Of a stretch of DNA of 64,000 nt, positions 34,260 through 43,396 are shown one piece after another. The stretch's first letter is position 1; every line of letters begins with the position of its first letter. A program made the translations under genes and the position numbers. The notes beneath the pieces are model-generated. The model ran no database searches. It was given only the letters and a program-made list of their open reading frames with translations, and was not told the origin of the DNA. Source of the stretch: Paracoccaceae bacterium (GTDB lineage Bacteria > Pseudomonadota > Alphaproteobacteria > Rhodobacterales > Rhodobacteraceae); contig JABSSD010000035.1 in assembly GCA_013214575.1 (NCBI GenBank), positions 1 through 64,000 on the forward strand, given 5' to 3'.

Positions 34260-34871
34260 ATGCCCGCTATTCCCCCCAGCCTCTATGCCGGATTTATCCT
34301 TGGATTCAGCCTGATCATGGCGATCGGATCGCAGAATGCCTTTGTGCTGCGTCAGGGTTTACGGCGCCAGCATGTGTTCTGGATCTGCCTGCCCTGCGCC
34401 ACCTCGGATGCGCTGCTGATCACTGGCGGCGTCATGGGGTTTGGCTCGCTGACCCTGCTCTGGCCGTGGTTTGAGCAGGCGATGCGCTGGGGCGGGGCGG
34501 GGTTTTTGATCTGGTACGGCGGCCGCAGCCTGCTGGCGGCCTGGCGGGGCGGGGAGAGTCTGGAGGCCGAGGCGACTGGGGCAGGGGCGGCATTGCTGCC
34601 AGTGCTGGCAACGGTGCTGGCGCTGACCTGGCTGAACCCGCATGTCTATCTGGATACGGTGGTGCTGCTGGGGGCGATCTCGGCGCAATACCCGCAGCCG
34701 CTGTGGTTTGGCATTGGCGCGGCACTGGCCAGTTTCACGTTTTTCTTTTCGCTGGGCTATGGGGCGGCGGCGCTGGCACCGCTGTTTGCCCGCCCAAGGG
34801 CCTGGCAGATTCTGGATCTGCTGGTGGGGCTGACCATGTGGGCGATTGCGGTGAGATTGCTGCTGATGTGA
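34260..34871 (+). CDS. LysE/ArgO family amino acid exporter
   Basis: The 203-residue membrane protein has six hydrophobic helices and the LysE signature GFSLIMAIGSQNAFVLRQGL near the N-terminus plus TWLNPHVYLDTVVLLGAIS in the middle. It exports basic amino acids (arginine or lysine). The ATG at 34260 was chosen over an upstream start because AGGA precedes it and the family N-terminus begins here. It is divergent from argP, which probably activates it when the amino acid accumulates. Confidence 0.9.
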   Translation: MPAIPPSLYAGFILGFSLIMAIGSQNAFVLRQGLRRQHVFWICLPCATSDALLITGGVMGFGSLTLLWPWFEQAMRWGGAGFLIWYGGRSLLAAWRGGESLEAEATGAGAALLPVLATVLALTWLNPHVYLDTVVLLGAISAQYPQPLWFGIGAALASFTFFFSLGYGAAALAPLFARPRAWQILDLLVGLTMWAIAVRLLLM

Positions 34872-35047
34872 CCCGGCCGCGGTGGTCGCTTGTGGGGAAA
34901 GGCTTTGCAGCCCAGCCCAGCCCACCCGCCCACCCCTGTGCCGCCCTGCAAAGCGGTTGAACACTGGGATCTGCAAATGCCGGGCATGGTAATTGATTGT
35001 CATGTGTAGGGTTGTGCCTGCCATTGATTAGGTGTTGGGTCCAGATC

Positions 35048-35971
35048 ATGAAAAAGAACACACAGAACCAGCCCCTGATGGGGGCCATATGGATGTTGGT
35101 CACCGGTCTTTGCTTTGTGGCGGTGACGGCGCTGGTCAAATATATGGGCGGTCGCCTGCCACCCGCCGAGATGGCCTTTTTGCGCTATATGCTGGGGCTG
35201 GTGTTTCTGCTGCCGATGCTTGGCACCCTGCGCCGGACCCATATCAGCGCCCGCATGTGGGGGCTGTTTGCCAGCCGGGGCGTGGTGCATACCGGCGGCG
35301 TGATCCTGTGGTTCTATGCCATGACCCAGATCCCGCTGGCCGAGGTCACCGCGATGAATTACCTGGCGCCGGTCTATGTGACGCTGGGGGCGGCGCTGTT
35401 TCTCGGCGAGCGTCTGGCGCTGCGCCGGGTTGGCGCCATCCTGGCCGCTTTGGTCGGCGCGATGATCATCCTGCGCCCCGGTTTCCGCGAGATCTCACCC
35501 GGGCATATCGCCATGCTGTTCACCGCCATTGCCTTTGGCGCCTCGTATCTGCTGGCCAAATTCACCGTCGATGGCACCAATCCGGTGGTTGTTGTGGCGA
35601 TGCTATCGATCTGGGTGACGCTGGGGCTGACGCCTTTTGCGCTGGCGGTCTGGGTGACGCCAACGCTCACCGAACTGGCGCTGTTGTTCGGGGTCGCCTG
35701 TTTTGCCACCGCGGGCCATTATGCGATGACGCTGGCCTTTGCCTCGGCACCGTTGACGGTGACCCAGCCGGTGACCTTTCTGCAGCTGATCTGGGCCACG
35801 GCGCTGGGGGCGCTGGTGTTTGCCGAGCCGGTGGATATTTGGGTGGTCTGTGGTGGCGGGCTGATTCTGGCTGCGGTCAGTTTCATCACCTGGCGCGAAG
35901 CCGTTCTGAAGCGCCGCGCCATCACCCCGCCGGATACCGCCATCAAGCCGGATACCGCCATCAAAGTGTGA
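35048..35971 (+). CDS. DMT (EamA) family transporter
   Basis: The 307-residue protein has ten predicted helices in two EamA repeats, with AEMAFLRYMLGLVFLLPML in the first and VTQPVTFLQLIWATALGALVF in the second. Such proteins export small metabolites; the substrate is unknown. The ATG follows the helix start and lacks a strong ribosome binding site. The C-terminus ends in a short DTAIKPDTAIK duplication. It is convergent with betI, 10 bp away. Confidence 0.85.
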   Translation: MKKNTQNQPLMGAIWMLVTGLCFVAVTALVKYMGGRLPPAEMAFLRYMLGLVFLLPMLGTLRRTHISARMWGLFASRGVVHTGGVILWFYAMTQIPLAEVTAMNYLAPVYVTLGAALFLGERLALRRVGAILAALVGAMIILRPGFREISPGHIAMLFTAIAFGASYLLAKFTVDGTNPVVVVAMLSIWVTLGLTPFALAVWVTPTLTELALLFGVACFATAGHYAMTLAFASAPLTVTQPVTFLQLIWATALGALVFAEPVDIWVVCGGGLILAAVSFITWREAVLKRRAITPPDTAIKPDTAIKV

Positions 35972-35981
35972 GGGCTGGACG

Positions 35982-36557
35982 CTAGGACAGCACCAGATCC
36001 ACCACCCGACGCGCCGCCGAGCGGGCCTGCTGCGCATCCAGCGGCTGGTCCGACAGCGCCGCTTGCAGCCAGGCGCCATCCATGTAGTTCTGCAAGGCCT
36101 GCCGGGCGGTCTCGACGCCCTCGACAGGCAGCAGCTGGCGCAGCTCGGCGCGAAAGTGACTGCGCACCCGCGACCGGTTGACCCGGTGCAGACGCGCCAG
36201 ATGTGGAGAATATGGGGCGCTGGCCCAGAATTGCATCCAGATGCTGCACTGCTCGACGGTGAACAGCTGATCCGAGAAATTGGCATCCATCACCACATGC
36301 AGCCGATCCGTCGGTGTTGATGCGGCGCTGTATCCCGCAATCATCGCGGTGCGAAGCTTGCGCAGCAGGTGGCGCATTGTCGCCTCCATCAGACCTTCTT
36401 TGGAGCCGAAATAATAGTTGATAGAGGCCGCCGAAGCCCCGGCCTCGCGGGCAATGTCTGACATGGTTACAACGCCATAGCCATGCCGGTGCACCGACAC
36501 GATGGTGGCCTCGATCAGTTCTTCGTTGCGAATGTCTCGAATGCGTTTCCTGCTCAT
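35982..36557 (-). CDS. betI: TetR-family repressor BetI
   Basis: The 191-residue protein has a TetR HTH (residues about 8-55, GYGVVTMSDIAREAGASAASINYYFGSKEGLM) and the BetI ligand domain with DANFSDQLFTVEQCSIWMQFWA and PYSPHLARLHRVNRSRVRSHF. BetI represses the bet genes and is released by choline. It is divergent from betB with a 257-bp gap that contains a 28-bp dyad. Confidence 0.93.
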   Translation of the reverse strand: MSRKRIRDIRNEELIEATIVSVHRHGYGVVTMSDIAREAGASAASINYYFGSKEGLMEATMRHLLRKLRTAMIAGYSAASTPTDRLHVVMDANFSDQLFTVEQCSIWMQFWASAPYSPHLARLHRVNRSRVRSHFRAELRQLLPVEGVETARQALQNYMDGAWLQAALSDQPLDAQQARSAARRVVDLVLS

Positions 36558-36625
36558 GCTGCATAATTGCGTCAGCTGCCTAGCGGTTGCAACTGCTGAT
36601 GTGGATCGATGAGAAACCTGATCCC

Positions 36626-36653
36626 CGGTACCAGAAATTGTTTGAACGTACCG
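36626..36653. promoter_or_regulatory. candidate BetI operator
   Basis: CGGTAC and GTACCG are perfect arms separated by 16 bp, giving a 28-bp dyad between betI and betB. The centre contains ATTGTTTGAAC, and TTGAAC also occurs in BetI operators of other bacteria as I recall them. A second palindrome, GCGGTTGCAACTGC, lies at 36583-36596. Confidence 0.35.
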
Positions 36654-36814
36654 AAAGGGGTGATATGACAGGACTCAACGCCAGAAACGCGCAGGCCCCC
36701 AGGTCCCCCAGTCCCGCGGGCCTGTTGTCGGCAGCGATTGCGCCGGCTTTGCTGATGCGACCTTTTAAACCGGCCACTGCCCTTGGCCATGCTATCCCGT
36801 CGGAGAAATAGAAA

Positions 36815-38272
36815 ATGACTGTTACCGTTCAACCCAAGGCCAGCCATTTCATCAATGGCGCCTATGTCGAAGATACCGCCGGCGCCGAAATCCCGGTGAT
36901 TTATGCGGCCACTGGTCAGCAGATTGCATCGGTGCATGCCGCCACCCCCGAGATTGTTGAAATGGCGCTGGCCTCGGCCAAGGCCGGGCAAAAAGCCTGG
37001 GCGGCGATGACCGGCACCGAGCGGGGAAGGGTGCTGCGCCGGGCCGCCGATATCATGCGCGAGCGCAACCATGATCTGTCGGTGCTGGAGACCTATGACA
37101 CCGGCAAACCGATGTCGGAAACGCTCTATGTGGATGCCACCTCGGGGGCTGATGCGCTGGAATATTTTGGCGGCCTGGCCGGGTCTTTGACCGGCGAGCA
37201 TATCCCGATGGGGCAGGACTGGGTCTATACCGTGCGCGAACCGCTGGGGCTCTGCGTTGGCATCGGCGCCTGGAACTACCCGACCCAGATCGCCTGCTGG
37301 AAGGCCGCACCGGCGCTGGCCTGTGGCAATTCGATGGTGTTTAAACCCTCTGAGACGACGCCGCTCTGTGCGCTGAAAGTGGCTGAGATCCTGTTTGAGG
37401 CCGGCCTGCCAGCGGGGGTGTTCAACGTCATTCAGGGCAGGGGCGAGGTGGGCGGTGCGCTGGTCACTGATCCGCGCGTTGACAAAGTCTCGCTGACCGG
37501 ATCGGCGCCAACCGGCAAAAAAGTCTATGCGGCAGCCGCCGCCGGCATGAAGCATGTCACCATGGAGCTGGGTGGCAAATCGCCGCTGATCATCTTTGAC
37601 GATGCGGATCTGGAGAACGCAGTTGGCGGCGCCATCCTGGCCAATTTCTATTCCTCGGGGCAGATCTGCTCTAATGGCACCCGGGTGTTTGTGCAAAAGG
37701 GCATCAAAGAGGCGTTTCTGGCCCGTCTGGCCGAACGGCTGGAGATGGCGGTGATTGGCGATCCGATGGATGAGGCCACCACCTTTGGTCCTATGGTCAG
37801 CGAAAATCAGCGCGACATCGCGCTGGGCTATATTGCCAAGGGGGAGGCCGAAGGGGCGCGTCTGGTTTACGGCGGCAAACAGCTGGACCGCGACGGCTGG
37901 TATATCCAGCCGACGGTGTTTGCCGACGTCAATGATGGTATGGTGATCGCCCGCGAAGAGATCTTTGGCCCGGTGATGGCGGTGCTGGACTTTGACGATG
38001 AGGAGGAGGTGATTGCCCGTGCCAATGACACCGAATTTGGTCTGGCGGCTGGGGTGTTCACCCGCGATATAAGCCGCGCCCACCGGGTGATTGGCGCCAT
38101 GGAGGCAGGCAGCTGCTTTATCAACTCGTACAATGACGCACCGGTCGAGGCGCCCTTTGGCGGCGTAAAGGCCTCGGGCGTTGGGCGCGAGAATTCAAAA
38201 GAGGCGATCAATCACTATAGCCAGGTGAAGTCCGTTTACGTGCGCATGGGCGACGTGGACGCGCCGTTCTGA
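36815..38272 (+). CDS. betB: betaine-aldehyde dehydrogenase
   Basis: The 485-residue NAD(P)-dependent aldehyde dehydrogenase oxidises betaine aldehyde to glycine betaine. Motifs: [20 protein letters not shown] (cofactor fold), [12 protein letters not shown] with the catalytic Glu near 251, and [14 protein letters not shown] with the catalytic Cys near 286. The CSNGTRVF form is characteristic of BetB. GGAGAAATAGAAA precedes the ATG. betA follows after a hairpin-containing gap. Confidence 0.95.
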   Translation: MTVTVQPKASHFINGAYVEDTAGAEIPVIYAATGQQIASVHAATPEIVEMALASAKAGQKAWAAMTGTERGRVLRRAADIMRERNHDLSVLETYDTGKPMSETLYVDATSGADALEYFGGLAGSLTGEHIPMGQDWVYTVREPLGLCVGIGAWNYPTQIACWKAAPALACGNSMVFKPSETTPLCALKVAEILFEAGLPAGVFNVIQGRGEVGGALVTDPRVDKVSLTGSAPTGKKVYAAAAAGMKHVTMELGGKSPLIIFDDADLENAVGGAILANFYSSGQICSNGTRVFVQKGIKEAFLARLAERLEMAVIGDPMDEATTFGPMVSENQRDIALGYIAKGEAEGARLVYGGKQLDRDGWYIQPTVFADVNDGMVIAREEIFGPVMAVLDFDDEEEVIARANDTEFGLAAGVFTRDISRAHRVIGAMEAGSCFINSYNDAPVEAPFGGVKASGVGRENSKEAINHYSQVKSVYVRMGDVDAPF

Positions 38273-38273
38273 C

Positions 38274-38353
38274 CGCCCCTTTGGGCCACGCCCACCCACC
38301 CGCCCCGTCGCCCAAAGGGGCGATCAGAACGGGAGGGGACGCTGTCCTCTCCC
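38274..38353 (+). promoter_or_regulatory. two strong hairpins between betB and betA
   Basis: CGCCCCTTTGGGC (38274-38286) and GCCCAAAGGGGCG (38310-38322) form a perfect 13-bp stem with a 23-nt loop. GGGAGGGGAC-GCT-GTCCTCTCCC (38331-38353) gives a second 10-bp stem. There is no U tract, so these could set the relative level of betA mRNA, protect the betB 3' end, or be a relic repeat element. Confidence 0.6.
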
Positions 38354-38387
38354 TTGGTTGACCAGTGAAAGATCGAGGCAAGTCGAG

Positions 38388-40043
38388 ATGAATGCAGATT
38401 ATGTAATCGTAGGGGCCGGCTCGGCGGGTTGTGCGCTGGCCTATCGTCTCAGTGAGGCGGGCCATCAGGTACAGGTGATCGAGCACGGTGGCAGTGATGC
38501 CGGGCCGCTGATCCAGATGCCGGCCGCGCTGAGCTATCCGATGAACATGAGCCTTTATGACTGGGGCTATAAATCCCAGCCCGAGCCACATCTGGGCGGG
38601 CGTCAGCTGGTCACTCCGCGGGGCAAGGTGATCGGCGGTTCGTCCTCGATCAACGGCATGGTCTATGTGCGCGGTCACGCTGGTGATTATGACCATTGGG
38701 CCGAAAGCGGCGCCCAAGGCTGGAGCTATGCCGATGTGCTGCCCTATTTCAAGCGGATGGAGACCTGGCACCACGGTGGTCAGGGCGGCGATGCCGACTG
38801 GCGCGGCACGGACGGTCCGCTGCATATCTCGCGCGGGCCGCGCAACAACCCGCTGCACAGCGCCTTTGTCGAGGCCGGGCGCCAGGCGGGCTATCCGGTC
38901 ACCGACGATTACAACGGCCACCAGCAAGAGGGCTTTGGCCCGATGGAGCAGACGGTCTACAAGGGTCGCCGCTGGTCGGCGGCCAATGCCTATCTGCGTC
39001 CCGCTTTGCAGCGGCCCAATTGTACGCTGACGCGGGCTTTTGTGCGCCGGGTAGTGATCGAGCAGGGCAGGGCTGTTGGGGTCGAAGTTGAGCGCGGTGG
39101 CAAGATTGAGGTGATCCGGGCCAATCGCGAGGTCATTCTGTCAGCCAGCTCGCTGAACTCTCCCAAGTTACTGATGTTGTCGGGTATCGGCCCGGCACAG
39201 CATCTGGCCGAGCATGGTATTGAGCTGGTGGCGGATCGCCCCGGTGTCGGGCAGAACCTGCAGGACCACCTGGAGCTCTATCTGCAGATGGCCTGTTCGC
39301 AGCCGATCACCCTGTTCAAACACTGGAACCTGTTCAGCAAGGCACTGATCGGGGCGCAATGGCTGTTCACCAAAACCGGCCTTGGGGCCTCGAACCAGTT
39401 TGAATCCGCCGCCTTCATCCGCTCGCGTCAGGGTATTGATTACCCGGATATCCAGTACCATTTCCTGCCCATGGCGGTGCGGTATGACGGGCAGGCCGCC
39501 GCCGAGGGGCACGGGTTCCAGGCCCATGTCGGCCCGATGCGCTCATCGTCCCGCGGTGCGGTGACCCTGGCCAGCAGTGACCCCAAAGACGCCCCCAACA
39601 TCCTGTTCAACTATATGTCCTGCGAACAGGACTGGGTGGATTTCCGCAAATGCATACGTCTCACCCGCGAGATCTTTGGCCAGGAGGCGTTCAAGCCCTA
39701 TGTCAAACACGAGATCCAGCCGGGTATCGAGCTGCAAAGTGACGATGAGCTGGACAGCTTTATCCGCGAGCACGTTGAGAGCGCCTTTCATCCCTGTGGC
39801 ACCTGCCGCATGGGGGCGGCGGATGATATGACCTCGGTTGTGGACCCCGAATGCCGGGTGATCGGTGTTGATGGGTTGCGGGTGGCCGACAGTTCCATCT
39901 TCCCGCGCATCACCAATGGCAACCTGAATGGGCCCTCGATCATGACCGGCGAAAAAGCCGCCGATCACATCTTGGACCGCCCGTTGTCGGCCTCCAACGC
40001 CGAGCCCTGGTACCATCCGGACTGGCTGCAGTCACAGCGCTAG
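38388..40043 (+). CDS. betA: choline dehydrogenase
   Basis: The 551-residue GMC-family flavoprotein oxidises choline to betaine aldehyde at the inner membrane. The N-terminus [21 protein letters not shown] binds [20 protein letters not shown] is the GMC signature, and the C-terminal HPCGTCRMG and [19 protein letters not shown] blocks include the catalytic His region. The start was set at ATG 38388, where the FAD fold begins and GTCGAG precedes. A terminator follows. No choline importer gene is in this window. Confidence 0.95.
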   Translation: MNADYVIVGAGSAGCALAYRLSEAGHQVQVIEHGGSDAGPLIQMPAALSYPMNMSLYDWGYKSQPEPHLGGRQLVTPRGKVIGGSSSINGMVYVRGHAGDYDHWAESGAQGWSYADVLPYFKRMETWHHGGQGGDADWRGTDGPLHISRGPRNNPLHSAFVEAGRQAGYPVTDDYNGHQQEGFGPMEQTVYKGRRWSAANAYLRPALQRPNCTLTRAFVRRVVIEQGRAVGVEVERGGKIEVIRANREVILSASSLNSPKLLMLSGIGPAQHLAEHGIELVADRPGVGQNLQDHLELYLQMACSQPITLFKHWNLFSKALIGAQWLFTKTGLGASNQFESAAFIRSRQGIDYPDIQYHFLPMAVRYDGQAAAEGHGFQAHVGPMRSSSRGAVTLASSDPKDAPNILFNYMSCEQDWVDFRKCIRLTREIFGQEAFKPYVKHEIQPGIELQSDDELDSFIREHVESAFHPCGTCRMGAADDMTSVVDPECRVIGVDGLRVADSSIFPRITNGNLNGPSIMTGEKAADHILDRPLSASNAEPWYHPDWLQSQR

Positions 40044-40069
40044 GCCCGCCATCAAAAACCAGCAAACAG

Positions 40070-40093
40070 CCCCTGCATATGTGGGGGTTTTTT
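40070..40093 (+). terminator. terminator after betA
   Basis: CCCCTGCA pairs with TGTGGGGG through G-U pairs and a very tight loop. Six T residues follow directly. Confidence 0.75.
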
Positions 40094-40122
40094 GTTTGAT
40101 TTTTAACCAACGTCATAATTGT

Positions 40123-40164
40123 TTGATCCCGGTCAAAGTGCGCAGCCTCTGGGTGAGCTAGCCT
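40123..40164 (+). promoter_or_regulatory. FNR-type box and -10 element upstream of the DUF465 gene
   Basis: TTGATCCCGGTCAA (40123-40136) matches the FNR/CRP-family dyad TTGAT-N4-ATCAA at nine of ten positions. If it is centred at -41.5, transcription would start near 40171, and TAGCCT at 40159-40164 is then in the -10 position. This suggests oxygen- or nitric-oxide-responsive control by an FnrL- or Dnr-like protein. Confidence 0.5.
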
Positions 40165-40195
40165 GAGATCGACCCTAAAACTAAGGAGCGAACAG

Positions 40196-40435
40196 ATGGC
40201 AAATACCCCCCATGAACTGGCCGAGGAATTCCCCGAAAAGGCAGCGATGATCAGTGCGTTAAAGCAGTCTGATGCGCATTTTGCCAAGCTGGCGGATGAG
40301 TACCACACCGTCAACCGGGCGGTGCACCGGGCGGAAACAAATGTGGAGCCGATCAGCGATCAGGCCGAGGCAGATCTGCGCAGGACGCGCGGCGCTCTGA
40401 AGGATGAGATCTGGGGGATGCTGTCCAAGGCCTGA
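40196..40435 (+). CDS. DUF465 (YdcH-like) small protein
   Basis: The 79-residue, highly charged helical protein has the DUF465 layout: LKQSDAHFAKLADEYHTVNRAVHRAE followed by DLRRTRGALKDEIWGML. AAGGAGCG precedes the ATG. The family function is unknown. The FNR-type site upstream suggests induction under low oxygen. It ends near a palindromic repeat shared with the next, convergent gene. Confidence 0.85.
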   Translation: MANTPHELAEEFPEKAAMISALKQSDAHFAKLADEYHTVNRAVHRAETNVEPISDQAEADLRRTRGALKDEIWGMLSKA

Positions 40436-40455
40436 CCTCACGGCTGCGACGGTAT

Positions 40456-40498
40456 CATTTTCTGCATAGAAAATGGGTCGGAAAATTCGAATTTTCCG
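40456..40498. repeat. paired palindromes, copy 2 (probable bidirectional terminator)
   Basis: CATTTTCT-GCAT-AGAAAATG (40456-40475) and CGGAAAATTCGAATTTTCCG (40479-40498) reproduce the element at 29526-29568. It lies between the convergent DUF465 and pccR genes, 16 bp from the pccR stop. Downstream text (GGC, then TGTCGCGG) is also shared with the first copy. Confidence 0.75.
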
Positions 40499-40514
40499 GC
40501 GGCTGTCGCGGCCC

Positions 40515-41903
40515 TCAACTCACCTCATATGGCAATACACCGCGGCTGTCGGTGTTAATGGTCAGCCGCCGCTCCAGTGGTGGCACCGAGCGCTGGTGAC
40601 ATTGCTGGCGCTCGCAGATCCGGCAGGAAATGCCGATCGGCTCATAGGCGCTGTCATTGTCGACGCCCATATTATCCGCATAGACGATCATATCGGCGTG
40701 GCGCACCTCGCAACCCAGCGCGATGGCATAGCGCTGCACCGGTGAGCCAAACGAGCCGCCGGATTTCGACACATCCCGCGCCAGCGAGATATAACGCACC
40801 CCGTCCGGGGTCTCGGCCAGCTGGCGCAGAAACCGCCCCGGCGTCTCAAAGGCGCGATGCACATTCCACAGCGGGCAGGCGCCGCCAAAACGGGCAAACT
40901 GCAACCGCGTGGCCGAGTGGCGCTTGGTGATGGTGCCGGCCTGATCGACCCGGACAAAGAAGAACGGAATGCCCTTGGCGCCGGGGCGTTGCAGCGTCGA
41001 CAACCGATGTGCCACCTGCTCGATCGAAGCGCCAAAATGGGTTGCCAGCAGCTCCAGATCATGGCGATATTCCTGCGCCGCGGCGAGAAACCGGCCATAG
41101 GGCATCAGCGCTGCCCCGGCAAAATAATTGGCCAGACCGATCTTGGCAATTGCGCGGGCTTCGTCACTGTTGAATCGGGCCGCATCCAGCGTTGCCTCCA
41201 GCAGCTCGTTCTGACGCAGCAGCGCCACCTGCAGCAACATCTGGAACACCTGTGTTTGCGGCGCCGCCCGGTTCGACAGATGCAGAATGCTCCGGCCGCT
41301 GTCAAAGTGGCGCAGGTTGTCCATATTGCTCACCTGCACCGAGATACCAAGGGTTTTCAACAGCGCGATGGCGGCCTCGCGTGCGTCGCCATCGCGGGTG
41401 AAATGCTCGGCTGCCCGGTCCACCGCGTCGATATAATTGTCGCAGTAGTGAAAGAAATCGCGCACCTCTTCCCAGGGGCTGGCCTGAATTGGCGAATCTT
41501 CACGCCCCAGCGCCTCGTCCAGCGAGGCCAGCCGCTCGTGGGTCTGTCGATAGGCGCGGTGCAGCTCCAGAAAGGCCCGGGCAAGGGCCGGCGCATTGGA
41601 GGCGGCCAGCCGCAGATCCGCCAGCGGCGGGGCGCCTTCGCCAAACACCGGATCCGCCAGCGCCTCGCGCATGTCGCTGACCAACCGCTCGCTATCGCCC
41701 GAGCTGAGCTCGGTCACATCCAGACCAAACTCCTGCGCCAGCGCCAGAACCACGGTGGTGCTGACGGGGCGGTTGTTGTTCTCCATCTGGTTCAGATAAG
41801 GCAGCGACACCCCCAGCTTGGCGGCGAAACCCTTTTGGGTCAGGCTTAGCCGGGTCCGCATCTCGCGCAGTTTTGCGCCAGCATAGAGTTTCTGAGGGGC
41901 CAT
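40515..41903 (-). CDS. pccR: short-chain fatty acyl-CoA regulator, PccR type
   Basis: From ATG 41903 the protein is 462 residues. It has an N-terminal XRE HTH (KLREMRTRLSLTQKGFAAKLGVSLPYLNQMEN), a central IrrE/DUF955-like region with RAIAKIGLANYFAGAALMPYGRF, and a C-terminal cysteine-containing DUF2083 domain (FGGACPLWNVHRAF, ISCRICERQQCHQR). This is the ScfR family; Rhodobacter PccR activates pccB in response to propionyl-CoA. Its neighbourhood of pccB and the TTTGCAAA boxes at both promoters support that identity over related RamB or MccR proteins. Confidence 0.88.
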   Translation of the reverse strand: MAPQKLYAGAKLREMRTRLSLTQKGFAAKLGVSLPYLNQMENNNRPVSTTVVLALAQEFGLDVTELSSGDSERLVSDMREALADPVFGEGAPPLADLRLAASNAPALARAFLELHRAYRQTHERLASLDEALGREDSPIQASPWEEVRDFFHYCDNYIDAVDRAAEHFTRDGDAREAAIALLKTLGISVQVSNMDNLRHFDSGRSILHLSNRAAPQTQVFQMLLQVALLRQNELLEATLDAARFNSDEARAIAKIGLANYFAGAALMPYGRFLAAAQEYRHDLELLATHFGASIEQVAHRLSTLQRPGAKGIPFFFVRVDQAGTITKRHSATRLQFARFGGACPLWNVHRAFETPGRFLRQLAETPDGVRYISLARDVSKSGGSFGSPVQRYAIALGCEVRHADMIVYADNMGVDNDSAYEPIGISCRICERQQCHQRSVPPLERRLTINTDSRGVLPYEVS

Positions 41904-41914
41904 GATGTCACGCC

Positions 41915-41953
41915 TTTGCAAATCCGAACTCATTGAGTTGTAGAATTGCAAAG
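41915..41953. promoter_or_regulatory. candidate PccR boxes upstream of pccR
   Basis: A perfect TTTGCAAA (41915-41922) and an imperfect AATTGCAAAG (41944-41953) lie just upstream of the pccR ATG at 41903. ScfR/RamB regulators bind TTTGCAAA-type sites, so autoregulation is likely. Confidence 0.55.
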
Positions 41954-41996
41954 TCCTGGCCGCAAGGGCTAGGGTGTCGTAGTGCCCGGCCTGGGG

Positions 41997-43211
41997 TTAT
42001 AGTCCCAGCCGTCGCTCCCGCCGGATGACCATCAGGATCGAGACCAGGCCCAAAACAGCTGTCGCCAACATGATCAGCAGGAGAGGCACTGCGGTTGATC
42101 CCGGCCCCAGCAACCAGCCCGCCAGCGCGCTGAGCGCGGCGCCGAGCCCCAGCATCAGGGCGCCGCTCAAGCCGGCGGCGGTGCCGGCCAGATGGGGGCG
42201 GACCGACAGCGCACCGGCGGTCGAATTGGGAATGGCCATGCCATTGCCAAGGCCAACAAAGGTCATGAAGCCAAAGAAGCTATAGACCGTATCCAGCCCG
42301 GCCAGCGCCACGATAAGTGACAATGCGATGCCAAATCCGTTGACCCAGCAGCCCCACAGGACCATCCGGTTGATGCCGATCCGGGTGGAATAGCGCCCGG
42401 TCAGGAAGTTGCCAGCGAAATACCCCACCGCCGGGGCCGAGAAATAGACCCCCAATTGCGCGGTGGACAGGCTGTAGATCTCGGTGCCGACAAACGGGGC
42501 GCCACCGAGATAGGCAAAGAACGCCCCCGAGGCGAGGCCGGAGGCCAATGAGTAGCCCCAGAACCGCGGCGATCTGAGCAGCTCCGGGTATTCCCGGAAT
42601 TGCGCAATCAGGGTCTTGCCGCTCTTGTGGGCGGTCTCGCCGAAATCAAAATAGGTGACGGCCAGAATCACGGCGCCCAGCCCAAACAGCAGCCAGAAAT
42701 TTGCAGTCCAGCCAAAGGCCTGGTCCAGCGCGCCGCCAATGGCCGGCCCGATCATCGGCACCACCGCCATGCCCATGGTGACATAGCCGATCATGCTGGC
42801 GGCCTGGTCCTGGTCATACAGATCGCGCACCGCGGCACGGCTCAGCACCATGGCCACTGCAATCGCCGCCTGCGCCATGCGGAAGGTCAAAAAGATCTCG
42901 GCGGTGGGGGACCAGATGCAGCCCAGTGTCGCCAGCAGGAACAGCACGATCCCAGTCAGAATCACCGGCCGCCGCCCCATCTTGTCAGAAATCGGCCCCA
43001 CCAGAATTTGGATCACCGCATTCATCGCCAGATACAGCGCCACCGACAATTGCATCAGGCGATAGTCGGCCTCAAAGTATACCGCCATGCCCGGCAGCGA
43101 CGGCAGGAAGACGTTCATCGCCAGAGCCGCCAGGCCTGCCAGCAGGATCAGGGTGGAAATATGCGGCGGTGAGTTGCGGTTTAGATAGCGTTTGGGGGTG
43201 TTCTGCATCAT
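41997..43211 (-). CDS. MFS transporter, Bcr/CflA drug-resistance type
   Basis: The 404-residue protein has 12 predicted helices with the MFS loop GPISDKMGRRPVILTG between helices 2 and 3 and the exporter segment FRMAQAAIAVAMVLSRAAVRDLY. It resembles Bcr/CflA multidrug exporters. ATG 43211 is preferred to a TTG at 43244. It lies between pccR and pccB and is divergent from pccB, so it shares a region that contains PccR-like boxes. A role in propionate metabolism is possible but not shown. Confidence 0.85.
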   Translation of the reverse strand: MMQNTPKRYLNRNSPPHISTLILLAGLAALAMNVFLPSLPGMAVYFEADYRLMQLSVALYLAMNAVIQILVGPISDKMGRRPVILTGIVLFLLATLGCIWSPTAEIFLTFRMAQAAIAVAMVLSRAAVRDLYDQDQAASMIGYVTMGMAVVPMIGPAIGGALDQAFGWTANFWLLFGLGAVILAVTYFDFGETAHKSGKTLIAQFREYPELLRSPRFWGYSLASGLASGAFFAYLGGAPFVGTEIYSLSTAQLGVYFSAPAVGYFAGNFLTGRYSTRIGINRMVLWGCWVNGFGIALSLIVALAGLDTVYSFFGFMTFVGLGNGMAIPNSTAGALSVRPHLAGTAAGLSGALMLGLGAALSALAGWLLGPGSTAVPLLLIMLATAVLGLVSILMVIRRERRLGL

Positions 43212-43283
43212 TTCCGAATAGGCCAGCAGCGGCCTCTTGTCCAATCAAACGGCGCGTTACATCTTATGTGTACCTATTAGCAG

Positions 43284-43331
43284 ATTTGCAGTTTGCTAAC
43301 ATGCCCCTGTAGGGACTTTGCAAATTTGCGA
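43284..43331. promoter_or_regulatory. candidate PccR boxes upstream of pccB
   Basis: CTTTGCAAATTTGCGA (43316-43331) contains a perfect TTTGCAAA, and ATTTGCAGTTTGCTAA (43284-43299) repeats TTTGC in direct orientation. Centres are about 76 and 105 bp before the pccB ATG, in the pccB-MFS gap. The position is right for activation of pccB. Confidence 0.6.
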
Positions 43332-43396
43332 CAATTGCCTTGGGTCTGGCTGGGGTGCAAGATAGGGTTGCGTCAAATCATTAGGGGACATGGGCC

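Noticed and set aside
36587-36811. A 74-codon plus-strand frame in the betI-betB gap
   Set aside because: It has no ribosome binding site or recognisable domain, overlaps the candidate BetI operator, and is rich in Pro/Ala as expected of chance frames in GC-rich DNA.
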